From positions 2,744,001-2,808,000 of the forward strand of contig NC_088715.1 in NCBI RefSeq assembly GCF_963576615.1: a DNA stretch of 64,000 nt, given 5' to 3'. Made by a program: the position numbers and the translations under genes. Shown piece after piece: positions 12,301-22,695 of this stretch. This stretch comes from Watersipora subatra. Its lineage: Eukaryota > Bryozoa > Gymnolaemata > Cheilostomatida > Watersiporidae. A model generated the notes under the pieces. It saw only the letters and a list, made by a program, of their open reading frames with translations, made no database searches and was not told where the DNA came from. Numbering within the stretch: position 1 is the stretch's first letter; the number at the start of each line of letters is the position of its first letter.

Positions 12301-15300
12301 TATAACTAAACAGGGTTTGATATAACTATACAGGGTTTGATATAACCATACAGGGTTTGATATAACTTTACAGGGTTTGATATAACTATATATGATTTGG
12401 TATAACCATACAGGGTTTGATATAACTATACAGGGTTTGATATAACCATACAGGGTTTGATATAACAATACAGGGTTTGATATAACCATACAGGGTTTGA
12501 TATAACTATACAGGGTTTGATATAACTATACAGAGTTTGATATAACCATTATACAGGGTTTAATATAACCATACAGGGTTTTATATAACCATACAGGGTT
12601 TGATATAACTATACAGGGTTTGATATAAATATACATGGTTTGATATAACTATACAGGGTTTGATATAACTATACAGTGTTTGATATAACCATACAGGGTT
12701 TGATATAACTATACAGGGTTTGATATAACTATACAGGGTTTGATATAACTATACATGGTTTGATATAACCATACAGGGTTTGATATAACTATACAGGGTT
12801 TGATATAACTATACAGTGTTTGATATAACTATACAGGGTTTGATATAACTATATAGGGTTTGATATAACCATACAGGGTTTGATATAACTATACAGGGTT
12901 TGATATAACTATACATGATTTGGTATAACCATACAGGGTTTGATATAACTATATAGGGTTTGATATAACCATACATGGTTTGATATAACCATACAGGGTT
13001 TGATATAACTATACAGGGTTTGATATAATCATACAGGGTTTGATATAAATATACATGGTTTGATATAACTATACAGGGTTTGATATAACTATACAGTGTT
13101 TGATATAACCATACAGGGTTTGATATAACTATACAGGGTTTGATATAACTATACAGGGTTTGATATAACTATACAGGGTTTGATATAACTATACAGGTTT
13201 TGATATAGCCATACAAGGTTTGATATAACCATACAGGGTTTGATATAACCATACAGGGTTTGATATAACCATACAGGGTTTAATATAGCTATAAAGCGTT
13301 TAACTTGCTGACCCTCATTTTTCCCCTGCTCATAATTCGCACATGAATGAAGATCAACGGTGTCTCTTATAGAATAAACTTTATTCAATAAAGGATCAAC
13401 CTGCTACATTTCAATCTCAGCTCTGTTTGTCATGCCTGTGTTAACAAAAGTAATTGTTGAGGTCAAATAAAATATGAATTTCAGTGCAAGGTCTTGTTCA
13501 TGAATGGTAAAAAGATAAAGGGAGAGCTCAGGACAAAGTTCAAAAGTGCAGTTACAAGAGCTGCTCTACGTACGGATGAACTGAACTCAGAAAGTGAACG
13601 TCTACAGAAACTGGAAAAAGAGATTACCTCAAATATAGATGGTGATGGAGCCAGCCTTCTTGACTTTATGCATGAAAACAAGTCAAACTTGAACAACACC
13701 AGCCTCCAGCCCTTAAAGATGTTTAGTATTGAGAAAGAAACTTTACAGCTTGAAGGTTAGTATTTGAGTCTTGTTAAAACCTCATATGCACTAAGCTATC
13801 GCTTCCAAAGGCCCAAACACACAAGGCGATATTTAGCGCGATGTTATCTTGGTGCAAGTCTGCGATTGATTCCGCTAGGCTAATTGATACTGAGTCAAAA
13901 ACTTGCTCAATTATAACTTCATCGCACTCGAGGTGCATTTTGATTGGTTGTTTATCTCCAGAATTCAATGCCCTGATTGCCAATTTTTGTGTCAATGTTT
14001 GTACACCAACAACAGTTTGCTATATTGTTACGACTGAAACATGATCAAAATGAACAGGTAATTGTTCATGTATTTAATAAGAGCGCACCCAGACTTGTAC
14101 AACACAACACAACACTCATTCTTACAAAGATATCTATTTGAAAACTAATAATTGGAAGTTGATCTTTGCGCAGGTTGACCATCGTGAGAATAGAAGATAT
14201 TTATTTAATATATTAAAAGCACTATTAATAAATGTATATATAAAATCGATAAATATTATCATTAAAATATGATAATTGTTTTTTCTAATGTCTTCTAGTA
14301 GTGCGCAATTTGAGAAAGAAAGATAGGCCTTTTAAAAAACAGAAGTTGTTAACGCCGTTATCTAGAAGGGCCATAGTTGCTTAAATTTATTAACAGCATC
14401 GAAAAACTGGTGATACAGAATTTTAGTGAGAGCTTCCAAGCGTACCCGGGTTATCTATCGCTCAGTGGTGAATCGCCCACTGGTGAATCCCCTAAGTGTG
14501 TTTGGGCACATGCTAGCTATATCTCCGCACTCGCCATAACACTCGCAACAAACCCATCTAGTGCGTTTCAGCCTTTAGTGACCACCTAGCTGTGCTTCCC
14601 AGCGTTGCCCGCATAATAAGAAAGTATTTGGTCAGGAAATTTATTTGTATTTAATATATAACAATATTTGCCATTCTTACTTTCAAACTACATGTACATA
14701 TCATGAAAAAAGTGTTTTGTGTAATTGAAATAAATTAAGAGAGAAAATAAAGCAATGGTGAAGGTTTTCAAACTTAGTCAAACAACTTTTAAACTCATAT
14801 TTTCTTGTATCATGAAGAAAATGTTTCGTGCAGGTCAAATGAATAAAAAAAAATAAAACAACTATAAAAGGTTTAAATGTAAATGTGAAATGATTAGCAA
14901 GTAATAGCTAAATTGAGTCTGTTTAGCTACGATTACAATATGAGATGATTCGGTAATGATACAATTAATACAAACTGAGAAAACAAAATAAAAATCCTGA
15001 ATATGTAGAATTAATAATAACAATTCTTGCATAGAAGTGTATGTGTATAAAAAAGTTTACTGTGCTACCAGAAGCTATCTATCAAAACTTTGAATACGAC
15101 GATACGGAGAAGATATAATTGTGCGCGTGAGAAGAATTGGCCTTGACCCCAGATATAGTAATTGAACCTTACAAAAGATATTTGTTAACAGGGGCATTGT
15201 AACGCCTGGCTGCATTGGTAAAATAATCAGCGTGCGCTATAGTTGGAATGACAGATAGATCCACATACTTAGAGAAATATATATATAAACTAACTGTGCT

Positions 15301-16017
15301 ACCCGGCGTTGCCCGGGTAATAAAATCAGCTAATTAATAATGAGAAGTAATGAGAGTTGCCTGCCACTTGCTATTAGCCTGGCAGATTGCCAATTGAAAA
15401 TTTTAGTTAGCTGACTAGTGACAACCACTTACTTATACAACCACCATGCATGGTATGCAAAGCCGTTGGGAATGTGCTCCAATATAGCGACTTATGTAGG
15501 CAAGCAATTATATCAACCAATTCTCTGTGGCCTGTAATATTGGATAAAATGTCTGACTGGCGAATAGTAAGGGCTGTGATCAAATCTTCTTTGGTCCAAA
15601 TTCTTTATTCTAAGATTTTAATAGCTATAGCCGGAATGCATACATACGGACGTACTTTGGGAAGTATATGCTTAGATTAGTAACTAGTAACATAACTATA
15701 ATATATATATATATAAATTATAATAACTAGGTTGAATTAAACCACTTGCTTTCTTTACTTCATAGTTTCAAAAGCAAAAACATGATTTCAACTATGATCT
15801 CTTTTTCCAATTTAGTTACAAGGCTTGGCTAGTTTGGAAAAGTGAGAGGTACTTCCATGCAGACATCATAGCAACCTGTACAGCTGATAAGTTAGAATTA
15901 TTAGACTAAATTATATCTCGAAGCTGTGACACATTCCTCTTTTTCCAAAATCTGGACTATAAATGTGCTCTCAGGCATTCAATCACAAACTGTGTAAGAA
16001 TGTTAGCTTCACAAATC

Positions 16018-16080
<63 letters not shown>

Positions 16081-19000
16081 CTGTGATAGAAAATTTAACC
16101 ATTTCCAGACGAAATTAAATGGTGAACTGAAGCTGGATGCTCCGAGACATGGAAGGTGATAGCAGTGTTAGTAGTAGTGTTATAAGTTCTGAAAGTTTAA
16201 CCAGACTGTGTATGTAAGGAAATGACCAATCGGATTGTGACTAGTTGTGATACTCTAAATATGATTGGTTCATATACACAATGTAAACATGAGTAGTGTA
16301 AACAGGTTTATAATAGTAGGTACAGTTAGAAGAATAGTTCTTGTCGCAAAGAGATGACATGATGAGATCAAATGATTTTATCAAAGTTCCGCTCAGCCCT
16401 TTATACAAAAACTGTAAATATCTGAGAGAGTTACGATAAACAATGCACAAACATGATATAAAAGAATGTCTTTGAGATAACTTCAATACAGTTTTAACAT
16501 TTTCACTCGCATCAAAAGCCAAATTAAAGAGACAAATGAATTGAAGAACAGGTCTAAACAGTGAAAGGAGATTATGGCCCATGTGCTCCAAACATGGAGA
16601 CAACATATCAGTAATTTACTTTATCTCTTTGAAAGTAAGATGAGTGCATTCCTTACACTCTGAGCTTTTCATTGATGTGTACAATTATAAGATTAGCTTC
16701 AATCTTACTCAGTCTAGAGCAATTTAAACATTATGAAAGCATTTATAGCATAATTGAATATGTGTCCCAAGTATTTCGCACACCACTGTAGTTAGAAGAT
16801 GACATAGGAACTTTATACAGATATATAAGGGATATAGAAAAGATATGAAGTCATCTCTAGGAAAGGAAAACTACACTAAAATGAGACTATGACAGAACAA
16901 GACATGAATTATCGAAAAAAACCTCTGACATGGAATTATGGCTAGCCTCACTGGTATTTACATGTAAGTAGATGAGAAAGGTAGATATTACCGCATGAAC
17001 TTTAATAACCACATGACATAAAGCTACTGACCTTACTACTCCTACTGTTACTAATGAGCAGGAGTTCGCTTCTCTTGCCCCTAAATAGAATATCGCTTCA
17101 TGTTCTGTTTATTAGTACGAAATGTGCTCTTTTCTATTACAAGAGCTGCATATGTCTAGTGTAACAGCAATAAGCTATGGCGCCTCACAGTGCCACGGGT
17201 TGCGTGTTCGCAACTCGAGTTGTACAACTCGAGTTGCTGTTCAAAGAACTCGGCCTGGGTTTCTGATGAACTCGAGTTGTATTACACAAAACTAACCCGG
17301 GTTAGTAAAAAAGCAAAGTGAATAATTGGGGTGTCTCATTTACAGAATTGCATTTGCGCATATTATATAATTTTATAATAGTAACAATTTAAATATATAT
17401 TTAAATTATATATATTGGCGATATTTGCGCATATTTATTTATATAAATATAAAGAGACAAAAACAATTGTAGAATGTAAAAAAGCAAACTAAAAACAATC
17501 TATGTGGGAGCTGGGCTACTTCTTTTTCAAATGAAAAAAAGAGTCATCTCTCTAGAACCAGACAAGAAACTGAATGAACACCGAAAATAAACAAACATAG
17601 AAATTATGTCAACGACGTTTAATGATGCACCAAAAAAAATTCCATATAAAAATATAGCTAGAGAAAATTAAATGATGAGTTGTTTAGTATGGCGACTTAC
17701 AGTGCTTCACGTTCCATGTTCTCAAGCCGAGTTGTTGAACTCGAGTTGCTGTTGAAAGAACCCGGCCTGGATTTTTGATGAACTCGAGTTGTGTAACTCG
17801 AGTTGTACAACTCGAGTTATGTTTACAAACTCGAGTTTGTAAATATAACTCGAGTTGCAAACTTGGAACGCTATAATTCGCCATTAGCTCTAGTTTTACA
17901 GTACATACATACATAGATTAATTTCTATTAGCTAACGGGTGCCTGTTGATGTACCATTGTTAATATAACCAGATCTACGGTTATGAGACTGTAATACCAA
18001 TATATTGCACCTTACTTTTACAAACTCGAGTTCCGTGTTCACAACTCGAGTTGTGCAACTCGAGTTGTACAACTCGAGTTGTGAACACGGAACGCAAGGC
18101 ACTGTAAGGCGCCATAATAAGCTCTTCTTGTCTGTTGCTAAATCGGTCATCGTGTCTCTTTCAAGCGTTGTGAAAATATTTTCAGCGAACAGCATTTCAG
18201 TGCCTTTATTATATTGATGTACATAATAAGCGCACTGACTGCCAAATTTGAACTCGGGCAAAATGTTGTTGCTGAATTTGTATGGTGAAATGAGATTTGT
18301 ATAGTGAGGCAAAAAATCATAATTTTCTACTTTGTAAGGTGAAAAAATCATATATCAGGTATTGTATCATATATATATATCATGTATATATCGTATCATA
18401 TGTATGTATCATATGTATATATCCTATCATATATATATCATGTATATATCGTATCATATATATATATATATATATATCATGTATATATCATATCATATGT
18501 ATATATCCTATCATATATATATCATGTATATATCGTATCATATATATATATATCATGTATATATCGTATTATATATATATATATATATATCATGTATATA
18601 TCGTATCATGTATATAATGTACAACATATATATATCATGTATATATCGTATCATGTATATATCGTATAATGAGGGTGAACTGTATATATATATATATCAT
18701 GTATATAACGTATCATATATATATATATATATATCATGTATATATCGTATAATGAGGGTGCACTGTATATCAGAGTAATCGTATAATGAGGGTGCACTGT
18801 ATATCAGGTAATCGTATCATGAGGGTGCACTGTATATCACGGTAATCGTACCCTGAGGGTGCACTGTATATCAGGGTAATCGTATCATGAAAGTGTACTG
18901 TATATCATGTATATATCGTATCATATATATATCGTATCATGAGGGTGCACTGTATATCAGGTATATATCATATCATGAGGGTGAACTGTATATAAATCTT

Positions 19001-21834
19001 AATGATTGTAGTCATCTGTTCGGATGTCTGTCTGTTCAGTTATAGCTATTAAAACTTGGAATGAAAAGGTCACTGCATGCTGGATTTGAACTCACGAGAT
19101 TGCAATCACATGTGTCAAACCACGCGCTGTATCACTGAGCTATACAGTCCTTGGCTATTAGTCAATTTTATCATATACCGTATACAGTGCAAAATGTGCA
19201 CGCTCAATGTCAACTTTTGATTATTAACTAATATTGCTGCTTGCATTTGTTATTTTTTGTATTTGTTTAAAAAATAGTTTTTTGTTTCTATTACCTATCT
19301 TTTTAATTTGTAATGATTAAATGTGCCATTTCAATTTCCAATGTGTGTTATACTTCTATTTCCGGTTTTTCGTAAGGTTCAATTGCTAAATCTGTAAAGG
19401 CTAATACTTCCACGCGGACAATTGTATTATCTTGAATAGGAATAACCTTTAGATTCTCTCTCCAATCCGTCAGACAAAGACAGTACGATATCTCATTTTT
19501 ACATTTGTACCATTGTATAGAGGTACCAGTATCGCCGTATTCAAAGTTTTGGTTGATAGCTTTTGGTGAACACTAACCTTTTTATAGACACACTTCTATG
19601 CACAAATTGTTAGTATTAATTCAACATATTCGAGAATCTTATTTTGTTTTCTCAGTTCGTATTAATTGTATCATTACCAAATGATCTTTATTGTAATTAT
19701 AACAAAACAGACTTAATTTAGCTATTACTTGCTGATTATTTCACATTTACATTTAAACAATTTTAAAGTTGTTTCATTTTTTAAAATTTATTTGACCTGC
19801 ACATAACATTTTCCTTATGATATGAAGTTTGAAAGTTACAGTTGTTTGACAAAGTTTGAAAACCTTTAGTTTTTTAATTTTCTTTCTTAAATTATTTAAA
19901 TTGCACAAAACACTTTTCTCATGATATGAAGTTTGAAAGTTAGAATGGTAACTGTTGTATATGTTAAATACAAATCAATTTTCTTTGCAAAGACTTTTAT
20001 GACCCGAGCAACGCCAGTCATTCCTAGTAATAACTATATACTAGTGATAACAAATTTTGAGTTGAGTAAATAAACCTTAAATATAAAGCTTATTGCTATT
20101 AATTGAATATAAATATTTAAATATGAAATTAAAATAAAAAAAATAGAAACTAAAAATCGATTATGTTACCCCTAAACCACATTTTAACACATCATGGGCT
20201 CAAGTCACATTTTAATAACGACCTTTTAGCTCATTAACCAGTTATATCCTGGGTTCCTCGTTGTAACATTTGATTCTTATCTTGTTAATGAATAGGTCCA
20301 TTCATTAAATGGCAATGGAAGCCATATATTCCCTCACACCTGCAGCTGACTGCTAAGAAAAATACAGATGAACGAATTCTCTCTTTGACCTACTTGAGAA
20401 ACGGTTTTGTTCTTGTGGCCACGGAGAAAAACATTCTAGAAGTTAGAGATCCTCAACTGAACGTTCGACATCGACAGATGACAGCAGGTACTCTTAAAGC
20501 AGTATCTACGCTCAACAATAACGCTGTAGCCTTGACACATGATGGTGACAAGGCAGCCCTTTATCTATACAGTTATAATCTCTTAGAGGGTAGAAAGGTC
20601 ATCGAGTGGAGTAGCTTCGAGCTCGAGTCGTATGATCTGGCAGCATTTGAGGATGAACTTGTAGTATTAGAAGCGCTTGCTAAGAAGATAACACGTGTCC
20701 GTACAGATGATTGGACAATTGAAGAAGAGATATTAGATAGTAAACCTGATTCAATATGCCCCATTGATAAAAACTGCTTCTGGGCTGCCGACTCTACAAC
20801 TATTCGGGGAATCAATAGCAATTTAAACCTGAGTTTTGGCTGTAGCGATGTGCCATGGGAAACTAATTTATTGTCAAGGAAACCTACGCTACCTGTTAGG
20901 CTCTGTAAAACTTCAGATGCAGATGGATTCTTCTATGCAAGCAAAGGAAACCAGATTCTATCATTTTCACCTGAAGGTAAATTTATACATTGTGCATAGA
21001 GCTTCGCAATATGGTGACTTGATTGCTTGGTGGCAGTTTTAAAAGGTAAACGATTTGTAAATTCCCACCATTTAAAAATATATTATCAATTTTAAGTTGA
21101 AATATACAAATAAATGTTAACAAAATTTTCAAGTTTTTGCGTAATAATATCACGATATCTCGAAAATCATCTATAATCAGACGATTCATGATATACTACA
21201 GTATAATATTGTAAACTTGCATTATCGAATCGAATGTTAATTTGTGGAAAACGTTACATTTTGGAACTTTAGAGAATCGAAAATTTTTTTTAGGAACTTT
21301 GGAAATTTGTGCATTAATTATGCTCATTAACTGCCTTGATGTAGACCAGGTAATTTTTTGACGTTTCACTTAATTTTTTTTCAGCATTTATTAAAAATTG
21401 TTTAAATAAAATTATCTGTCTGCGTTTAGTGTTTAGTTTAGCGGTTACTGAAATTTAAATTGAAAATTGTAAATAATAAATAGTATCAAAAAAGTAACAT
21501 ACAAATGACAAATAAAAGATTAAAAGTTGCTTTTAAGACAGAACTTTTATCCCGAATAGAAAAAAACTATTTCTACACATTTTCACCCAAAACTCTGAAT
21601 CTTTTTCTTTATTTAAAGTTCTTGAACTATTGCAACACTTGACCTAATTAATGTTTGAAAATGTACTAAATTAGACAGTTACATTATTTTGTGAAAAATA
21701 TTTTAGGAATGGCACGAAATTTCTTATCCTACACAGACCAACCTGTAGACCAGGAAATCACTGATCTAGCTGTGTGCGGTACCAACTTGGTTGTAGCCTG
21801 TGGACCAGAGATGATGTTGTTCAACATACTCTGA
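3162..21834 (+). CDS. TRIM-like RING, B-box, coiled-coil protein with propeller-like C-terminus (7 exons)
   Basis: Coding exons are 3162-3304, 3889-4057, 4132-4321, 10545-10744, 13485-13755, 20296-20976 and 21707-21834. Their lengths sum to 1782 bases, an exact 593 codons plus stop, with all junction phases compatible. Domains: a RING of C3HC4 type at residues 9-47, B-box 1 at about 77-114, B-box 2 at about 134-172, a helical charged region at about 175-320, and a beta-rich region at 330-593. The family (TRIM/RBCC) comprises E3 ubiquitin ligases, with the C-terminal propeller usually choosing the substrate. The C-terminus is like the NHL type in position, but I could not assign canonical NHL repeats. 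The start is the first ATG, eight codons before the RING. Intron 3 contains the FG/GLEBS exons, intron 4 a 2.3-kb satellite and intron 5 several transposons. Confidence 0.85.
3721..3785. repeat. GC-rich ggcttggct/cggct simple repeat in intron 1
   Basis: Imprecise 5-6 base units of the type ctcgg or cttgg run through the end of intron 1, in marked contrast to the AT-rich surroundings. No function is suggested. Confidence 0.5.
3889..4057 (+). CDS. TRIM-like gene exon 2: B-box 1
   Basis: The acceptor tattatag and the donor gtgagtg bracket one base plus 56 codons. The pattern CDPC, then YCVNC, then FCEAH is that of a type-1 B-box zinc finger. The closing histidines (DHD, EHD) are supplied by exon 3, so the domain is split by a short 74-base intron. 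Confidence 0.85.
4132..4321 (+). CDS. TRIM-like gene exon 3: end of B-box 1 and B-box 2
   Basis: Acceptor tttttgacag, donor GTGAGA at 4322. There are 63 codons plus one base. The B-box 2 ligand pattern starts with CKEH, then CGLC, FCGNC and IC; the final histidine (LHKFM) comes from exon 4 at 10545. The phase-1 end fits two different downstream acceptors: exon 4 at 10545 (TC completes GTC) and the FG exon at 7284 (GA completes GGA). Confidence 0.85.
4322..7283. other. Intron 3, left part: no exon recognised
   Basis: Apart from the pyrimidine repeat at 5689-6222, this is unremarkable AT-rich sequence. I looked for an FG-coding exon or a start exon for the FG/GLEBS module and found none. That leaves either a start inside the FG exon or splicing from TRIM exon 3. 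Confidence 0.5.
5689..6222. repeat. (CT)n / (CTCCC)n pyrimidine-rich low-complexity tract
   Basis: Over 500 bases are almost purely C and T on the plus strand. It yields three long overlapping open frames of Ser, Leu and Pro, and an Arg/Glu frame on the other strand. These are repeat artefacts, not genes. Purine/pyrimidine asymmetry of this length can form triplex (H-DNA) structures. Confidence 0.9.
7284..8359 (+). CDS. FG-repeat exon (GLFG type)
   Basis: Acceptor tgctatag before 7284, donor GTAAGG at 8360. Eight or so copies of a 117-bp unit encode GFGAATSKPNTGLFGS, then a Ser/Thr-rich spacer and ALFGAKPMS. The composition (Ser, Thr, Gly, Ala, few acidic residues) is that of an intrinsically disordered FG nucleoporin domain. 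The first unit begins FETATSKPTTKLF, continuing the repeat across the acceptor. Confidence 0.8.
7284..10049 (+). CDS. Nup98-like FG-repeat and GLEBS module nested in TRIM intron 3 (3 exons)
   Basis: Exons are 7284-8359, 9255-9398 and 9861-10049, joined in phase 0. The first encodes about 350 residues with roughly 20 FG dipeptides (GLFG, ALFG, GFG) in a 39-residue repeat. The second and third together encode a GLEBS motif: TSVKF, GTDNMVKNGVS, ITEMRQYKTYSVE, then ELRLDDYQLNGKRP across the intron. In Nup98 this segment binds Rae1/Gle2, and the FG repeats form the permeability barrier and bind transport receptors. The stop TAA is at 10047. The Nup98 autoproteolytic domain and later GLFG repeats are absent. 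The first exon begins with two bases of a codon, so an upstream exon is needed; none with FG was found. The first in-frame ATG is at 7331. Either a truncated Nup98 paralogue or cassette exons of the TRIM gene. Confidence 0.78.
8466..9245. repeat. 43-bp tandem repeat, about 18 copies, in the FG/GLEBS intron
   Basis: The unit contains gagttcttatctgatgttac followed by tcact(a/g)tgtctatattactat. Copies are 85-98% alike by eye, with a few short or variant units near the right end. It fills nearly the whole intron between the FG exon and the GLEBS exon. Confidence 0.92.
9255..9398 (+). CDS. GLEBS exon, first part
   Basis: The acceptor aattgcag is followed by 48 codons in phase 0 and the donor GTAACT. 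Core residues TSVKF, GTDNMVKNGV, I(T)EM and SVE align position by position with the Nup98 GLEBS hairpin that contacts the Rae1 propeller. The acceptor sits directly after the 43-bp array. Confidence 0.82.
9861..10049 (+). CDS. GLEBS exon, last part and C-terminus
   Basis: The acceptor ctgttcacag precedes GAG. ELRLDDYQLNGKRP completes the GLEBS motif. The tail is 62 codons in total, ending in a hydrophobic stretch (ILSGFILYNSQ) and TAA at 10047. The last residues may be read-through into an intron: weak phase-1 donors exist inside the exon (G followed by GTTCTG or GTTTTA). Confidence 0.7.
   Translation, partial: ELRLDDYQLNGKRPLCFRSAGASFGCASFQKLTLENKPPADKGSGAFTFDSILSGFILYNSQ
10292..10297 (+). 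terminator. Probable poly(A) signal for the FG/GLEBS transcript
   Basis: AATAAA is followed by a T-rich stretch, 243 bases after the FG/GLEBS stop codon and 248 bases before TRIM exon 4. It would allow a short transcript to end inside the TRIM intron. Confidence 0.5.
10545..10744 (+). CDS. TRIM-like gene exon 4: B-box 2 end and coiled coil
   Basis: The acceptor tttgttag precedes TC, which completes the split Val codon from exon 3. LHKFMPVADV closes B-box 2 as in many TRIM proteins, then a charged helix follows (LSKADELLRRRLQNLSERST). Donor GTAACT at 10745, phase 0. Confidence 0.82.
10968..13305. repeat. 20-bp satellite array (tttgatataactatacaggg), about 115 copies
   Basis: 2.3 kb of head-to-tail 20-bp units sit in TRIM intron 4. 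Variation is mainly act/acc and ggg/gtg/gag. One 3-4 base insertion near 12545 shifts the register once. Local blocks of identical variants suggest recent expansion by slippage or unequal exchange. Open frames on the minus strand here are repeat artefacts. Confidence 0.97.
13485..13755 (+). CDS. TRIM-like gene exon 5: coiled coil
   Basis: The acceptor aatttcag is followed by 90 codons plus one base and the donor GTTAGT. The protein is charged and helical (KKIKGELRTKFKSAVTRAAL, LNSESERLQKLEKEI), consistent with the second half of a TRIM dimerisation coiled coil. The phase-1 end fits the acceptor at 20296. Confidence 0.82.
13808..14510. mobile_element. Short inverted-repeat element or related repeat
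   Basis: gcccaaacacac near 13810 is matched by gtgtgtttgggc near 14497, giving possible terminal inverted repeats. The left part (aaggcgatatttagcgcgat) recurs inverted at 35020-35285. The two copies define a dispersed family. No transposase is seen. Confidence 0.5.
14585..15680. mobile_element. Dispersed repeat family with cgttgcccg ends (plus-strand copy)
   Basis: Two cagcgttgcccg / cggcgttgcccg motifs (about 14597 and 15307) mark the start of a block and of a second related block. 14590-15210 aligns in inverted orientation with 19370-20010. The second block (from 15300, gttgcctgccact) aligns with 60230-60360. No coding capacity was recognised. Possibly a non-autonomous retroelement; the class is not determined. 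Confidence 0.65.
16018..16079. repeat. (AT)n microsatellite
   Basis: An uninterrupted run of about 31 AT dinucleotides in TRIM intron 5. Confidence 0.97.
17177..18118. repeat. Cluster of nested palindromes with caactcgagttg core
   Basis: Three related units start or end with tatggcg(c)c...cagtgcc-type inverted ends (about 17177, 17690-17886 and up to 18116). They are packed with the 12-bp palindrome CAACTCGAGTTG. The best is 18031-18092, a near-perfect 62-base inverted repeat. These look like a self-complementary foldback element family. Confidence 0.75.
18361..18990. repeat. AT-rich minisatellite (atatcatgtatatatcgtatc) grading into a gagggtgcactgtatatcag array
   Basis: Variable-length atatat runs separated by catgtatatatcgtatc are followed by units with tgagggtgcactgtatatca. 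Long frames of Tyr, Ile and Ser here come from the repeat. Confidence 0.9.
19020..20030. mobile_element. Inverted copy of the cgttgcccg repeat family with a tRNA-like segment
   Basis: 19370-20010 is the reverse complement of 14590-15210 with many substitutions. The left part, read on the minus strand (19150 to 19085), has box-A-like (tagctcagtgatacagcg) and box-B-like (gagttcaaatcc) motifs, which suggests a tRNA-derived SINE portion. With its partner at 14590 it forms a long inverted repeat inside TRIM intron 5. Confidence 0.6.
20296..20976 (+). CDS. TRIM-like gene exon 6: propeller-like region
   Basis: The acceptor aatgaatag precedes GT, which completes a Gly codon, then 226 codons follow to the donor GTAAAT. 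The protein is rich in beta-strand blocks of propeller type (GFVLVATEKNILEV, DELVVLEALAKKITRV, FWAADSTTI, GFFYASKGNQILSF). 22698-23167 is a partial duplicate with roughly 80% protein identity. If the donor is not used, the frame runs seven more codons to TAG at 20997; the duplicate keeps the same short extension. Confidence 0.82.
21707..21834 (+). CDS. TRIM-like gene exon 7: terminal exon (copy B)
   Basis: The acceptor attttag is followed by two bases, 41 codons and TGA at 21832. It encodes one blade-like segment ending ACGPEMMLFNIL. It is the middle of three copies of this exon (593, 21707, 24225). Phase matches exon 6. Confidence 0.82.
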
Positions 21835-21908
21835 CATGGTATCTCTCTGCTCGAGCCTTTTGTATATAGTAACTTTACCTATCTTATTGACACTAATATC
21901 CACCGACT

Positions 21909-21941
21909 CCTTATTGTCACATCTTCCATGTGACCATAAGG
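21909..21941 (+). other. 3' hairpin, copy B
   Basis: A 14-bp stem (CCTTATTGTCACAT) with a 5-base loop and one mismatch (gaccat for gacaat). The outer C-G pair is absent in the other copies. It lies 75 bases after the stop, the same spacing as in copies A and C (72-75 bases). Confidence 0.7.
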
Positions 21942-22204
21942 AAGCCATTATGCTGTGGACCGTTACACTGCAATTCTATAAACGTACTAAAATATTTTTA
22001 GAGAAATAATGTAGTCATGTTAAACAATTGATTGCCAACAGCAAGAAAGCATATCCTAATGTAAGTTAAAGGATGAGAGAAGACAACTTGCAAGATTACA
22101 ATCAAGCGACACTTCTATTATAACATTTACTTTAGATCAAACCATAGACCGACCTATATTTGTTAGCTGTCTTTTTGCACATCTTGTTATTAATGTTTGA
22201 AGCC

Positions 22205-22210
22205 AATAAA
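22205..22210 (+). terminator. Probable poly(A) signal of the TRIM-like gene
   Basis: AATAAA in the context agccAATAAAtaagtg, 370 bases after the stop, at the position conserved in all three copies. Confidence 0.6.
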
Positions 22211-22227
22211 TAAGTGTTGCATGACTA

Positions 22228-22508
22228 CATATTCTGTTATCATAACATAACATATCCTGTTACCATAACATAACATATTCTGTTGCCATAACATACCGCT
22301 AACATATTCTGTTGCCATAATGTAACATAATCCGTTGCCATAATGTAACATATTCCTGTTGCCATAACCTAACATATTCTGTTGCCATAACATGATCTGC
22401 TGCCATAACATAACATATTCTGTTGCCATAACGTAACATAATCTGTTGCCATAACCTAACATATTCTGTTGCCATAACATAACATATTATATTGCTATAA
22501 CATAACGT
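22228..22508. repeat. Tandem repeat, 18-25 bp (cataacatattctgttgc)
   Basis: About 13 imprecise units follow directly after the poly(A) signal of copy B. Copy C has its own array of a near-identical unit at 24727-24890, and copy A has a single remnant (acatattctgtcgc near 1095). Confidence 0.9.
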
Positions 22509-22695
22509 TTGACATTTCAAATAATTTTGAGAATGTACGATTGCAGAAAATCAGTGCAATGCTGTGTATGGACATCCATATAATTTACAGTTTCTTTCAA
22601 TCTATGAAACTATGATAGCCAAGTTGGATTCTGGTTGTTAACATCATTTTGACGACTGTTAAAGACAGAATTAATGATTATATACACAATTATAC

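Noticed and set aside
10968..13305. CRISPR-like array
   Set aside because: Units are contiguous with no unique spacers, and the DNA is eukaryotic. The same applies to 30890-32815 and 24992-25178.
18297..18778. Tyr/Ile-rich frames
   Set aside because: Products of the atatatcatgtatatatcg repeat.
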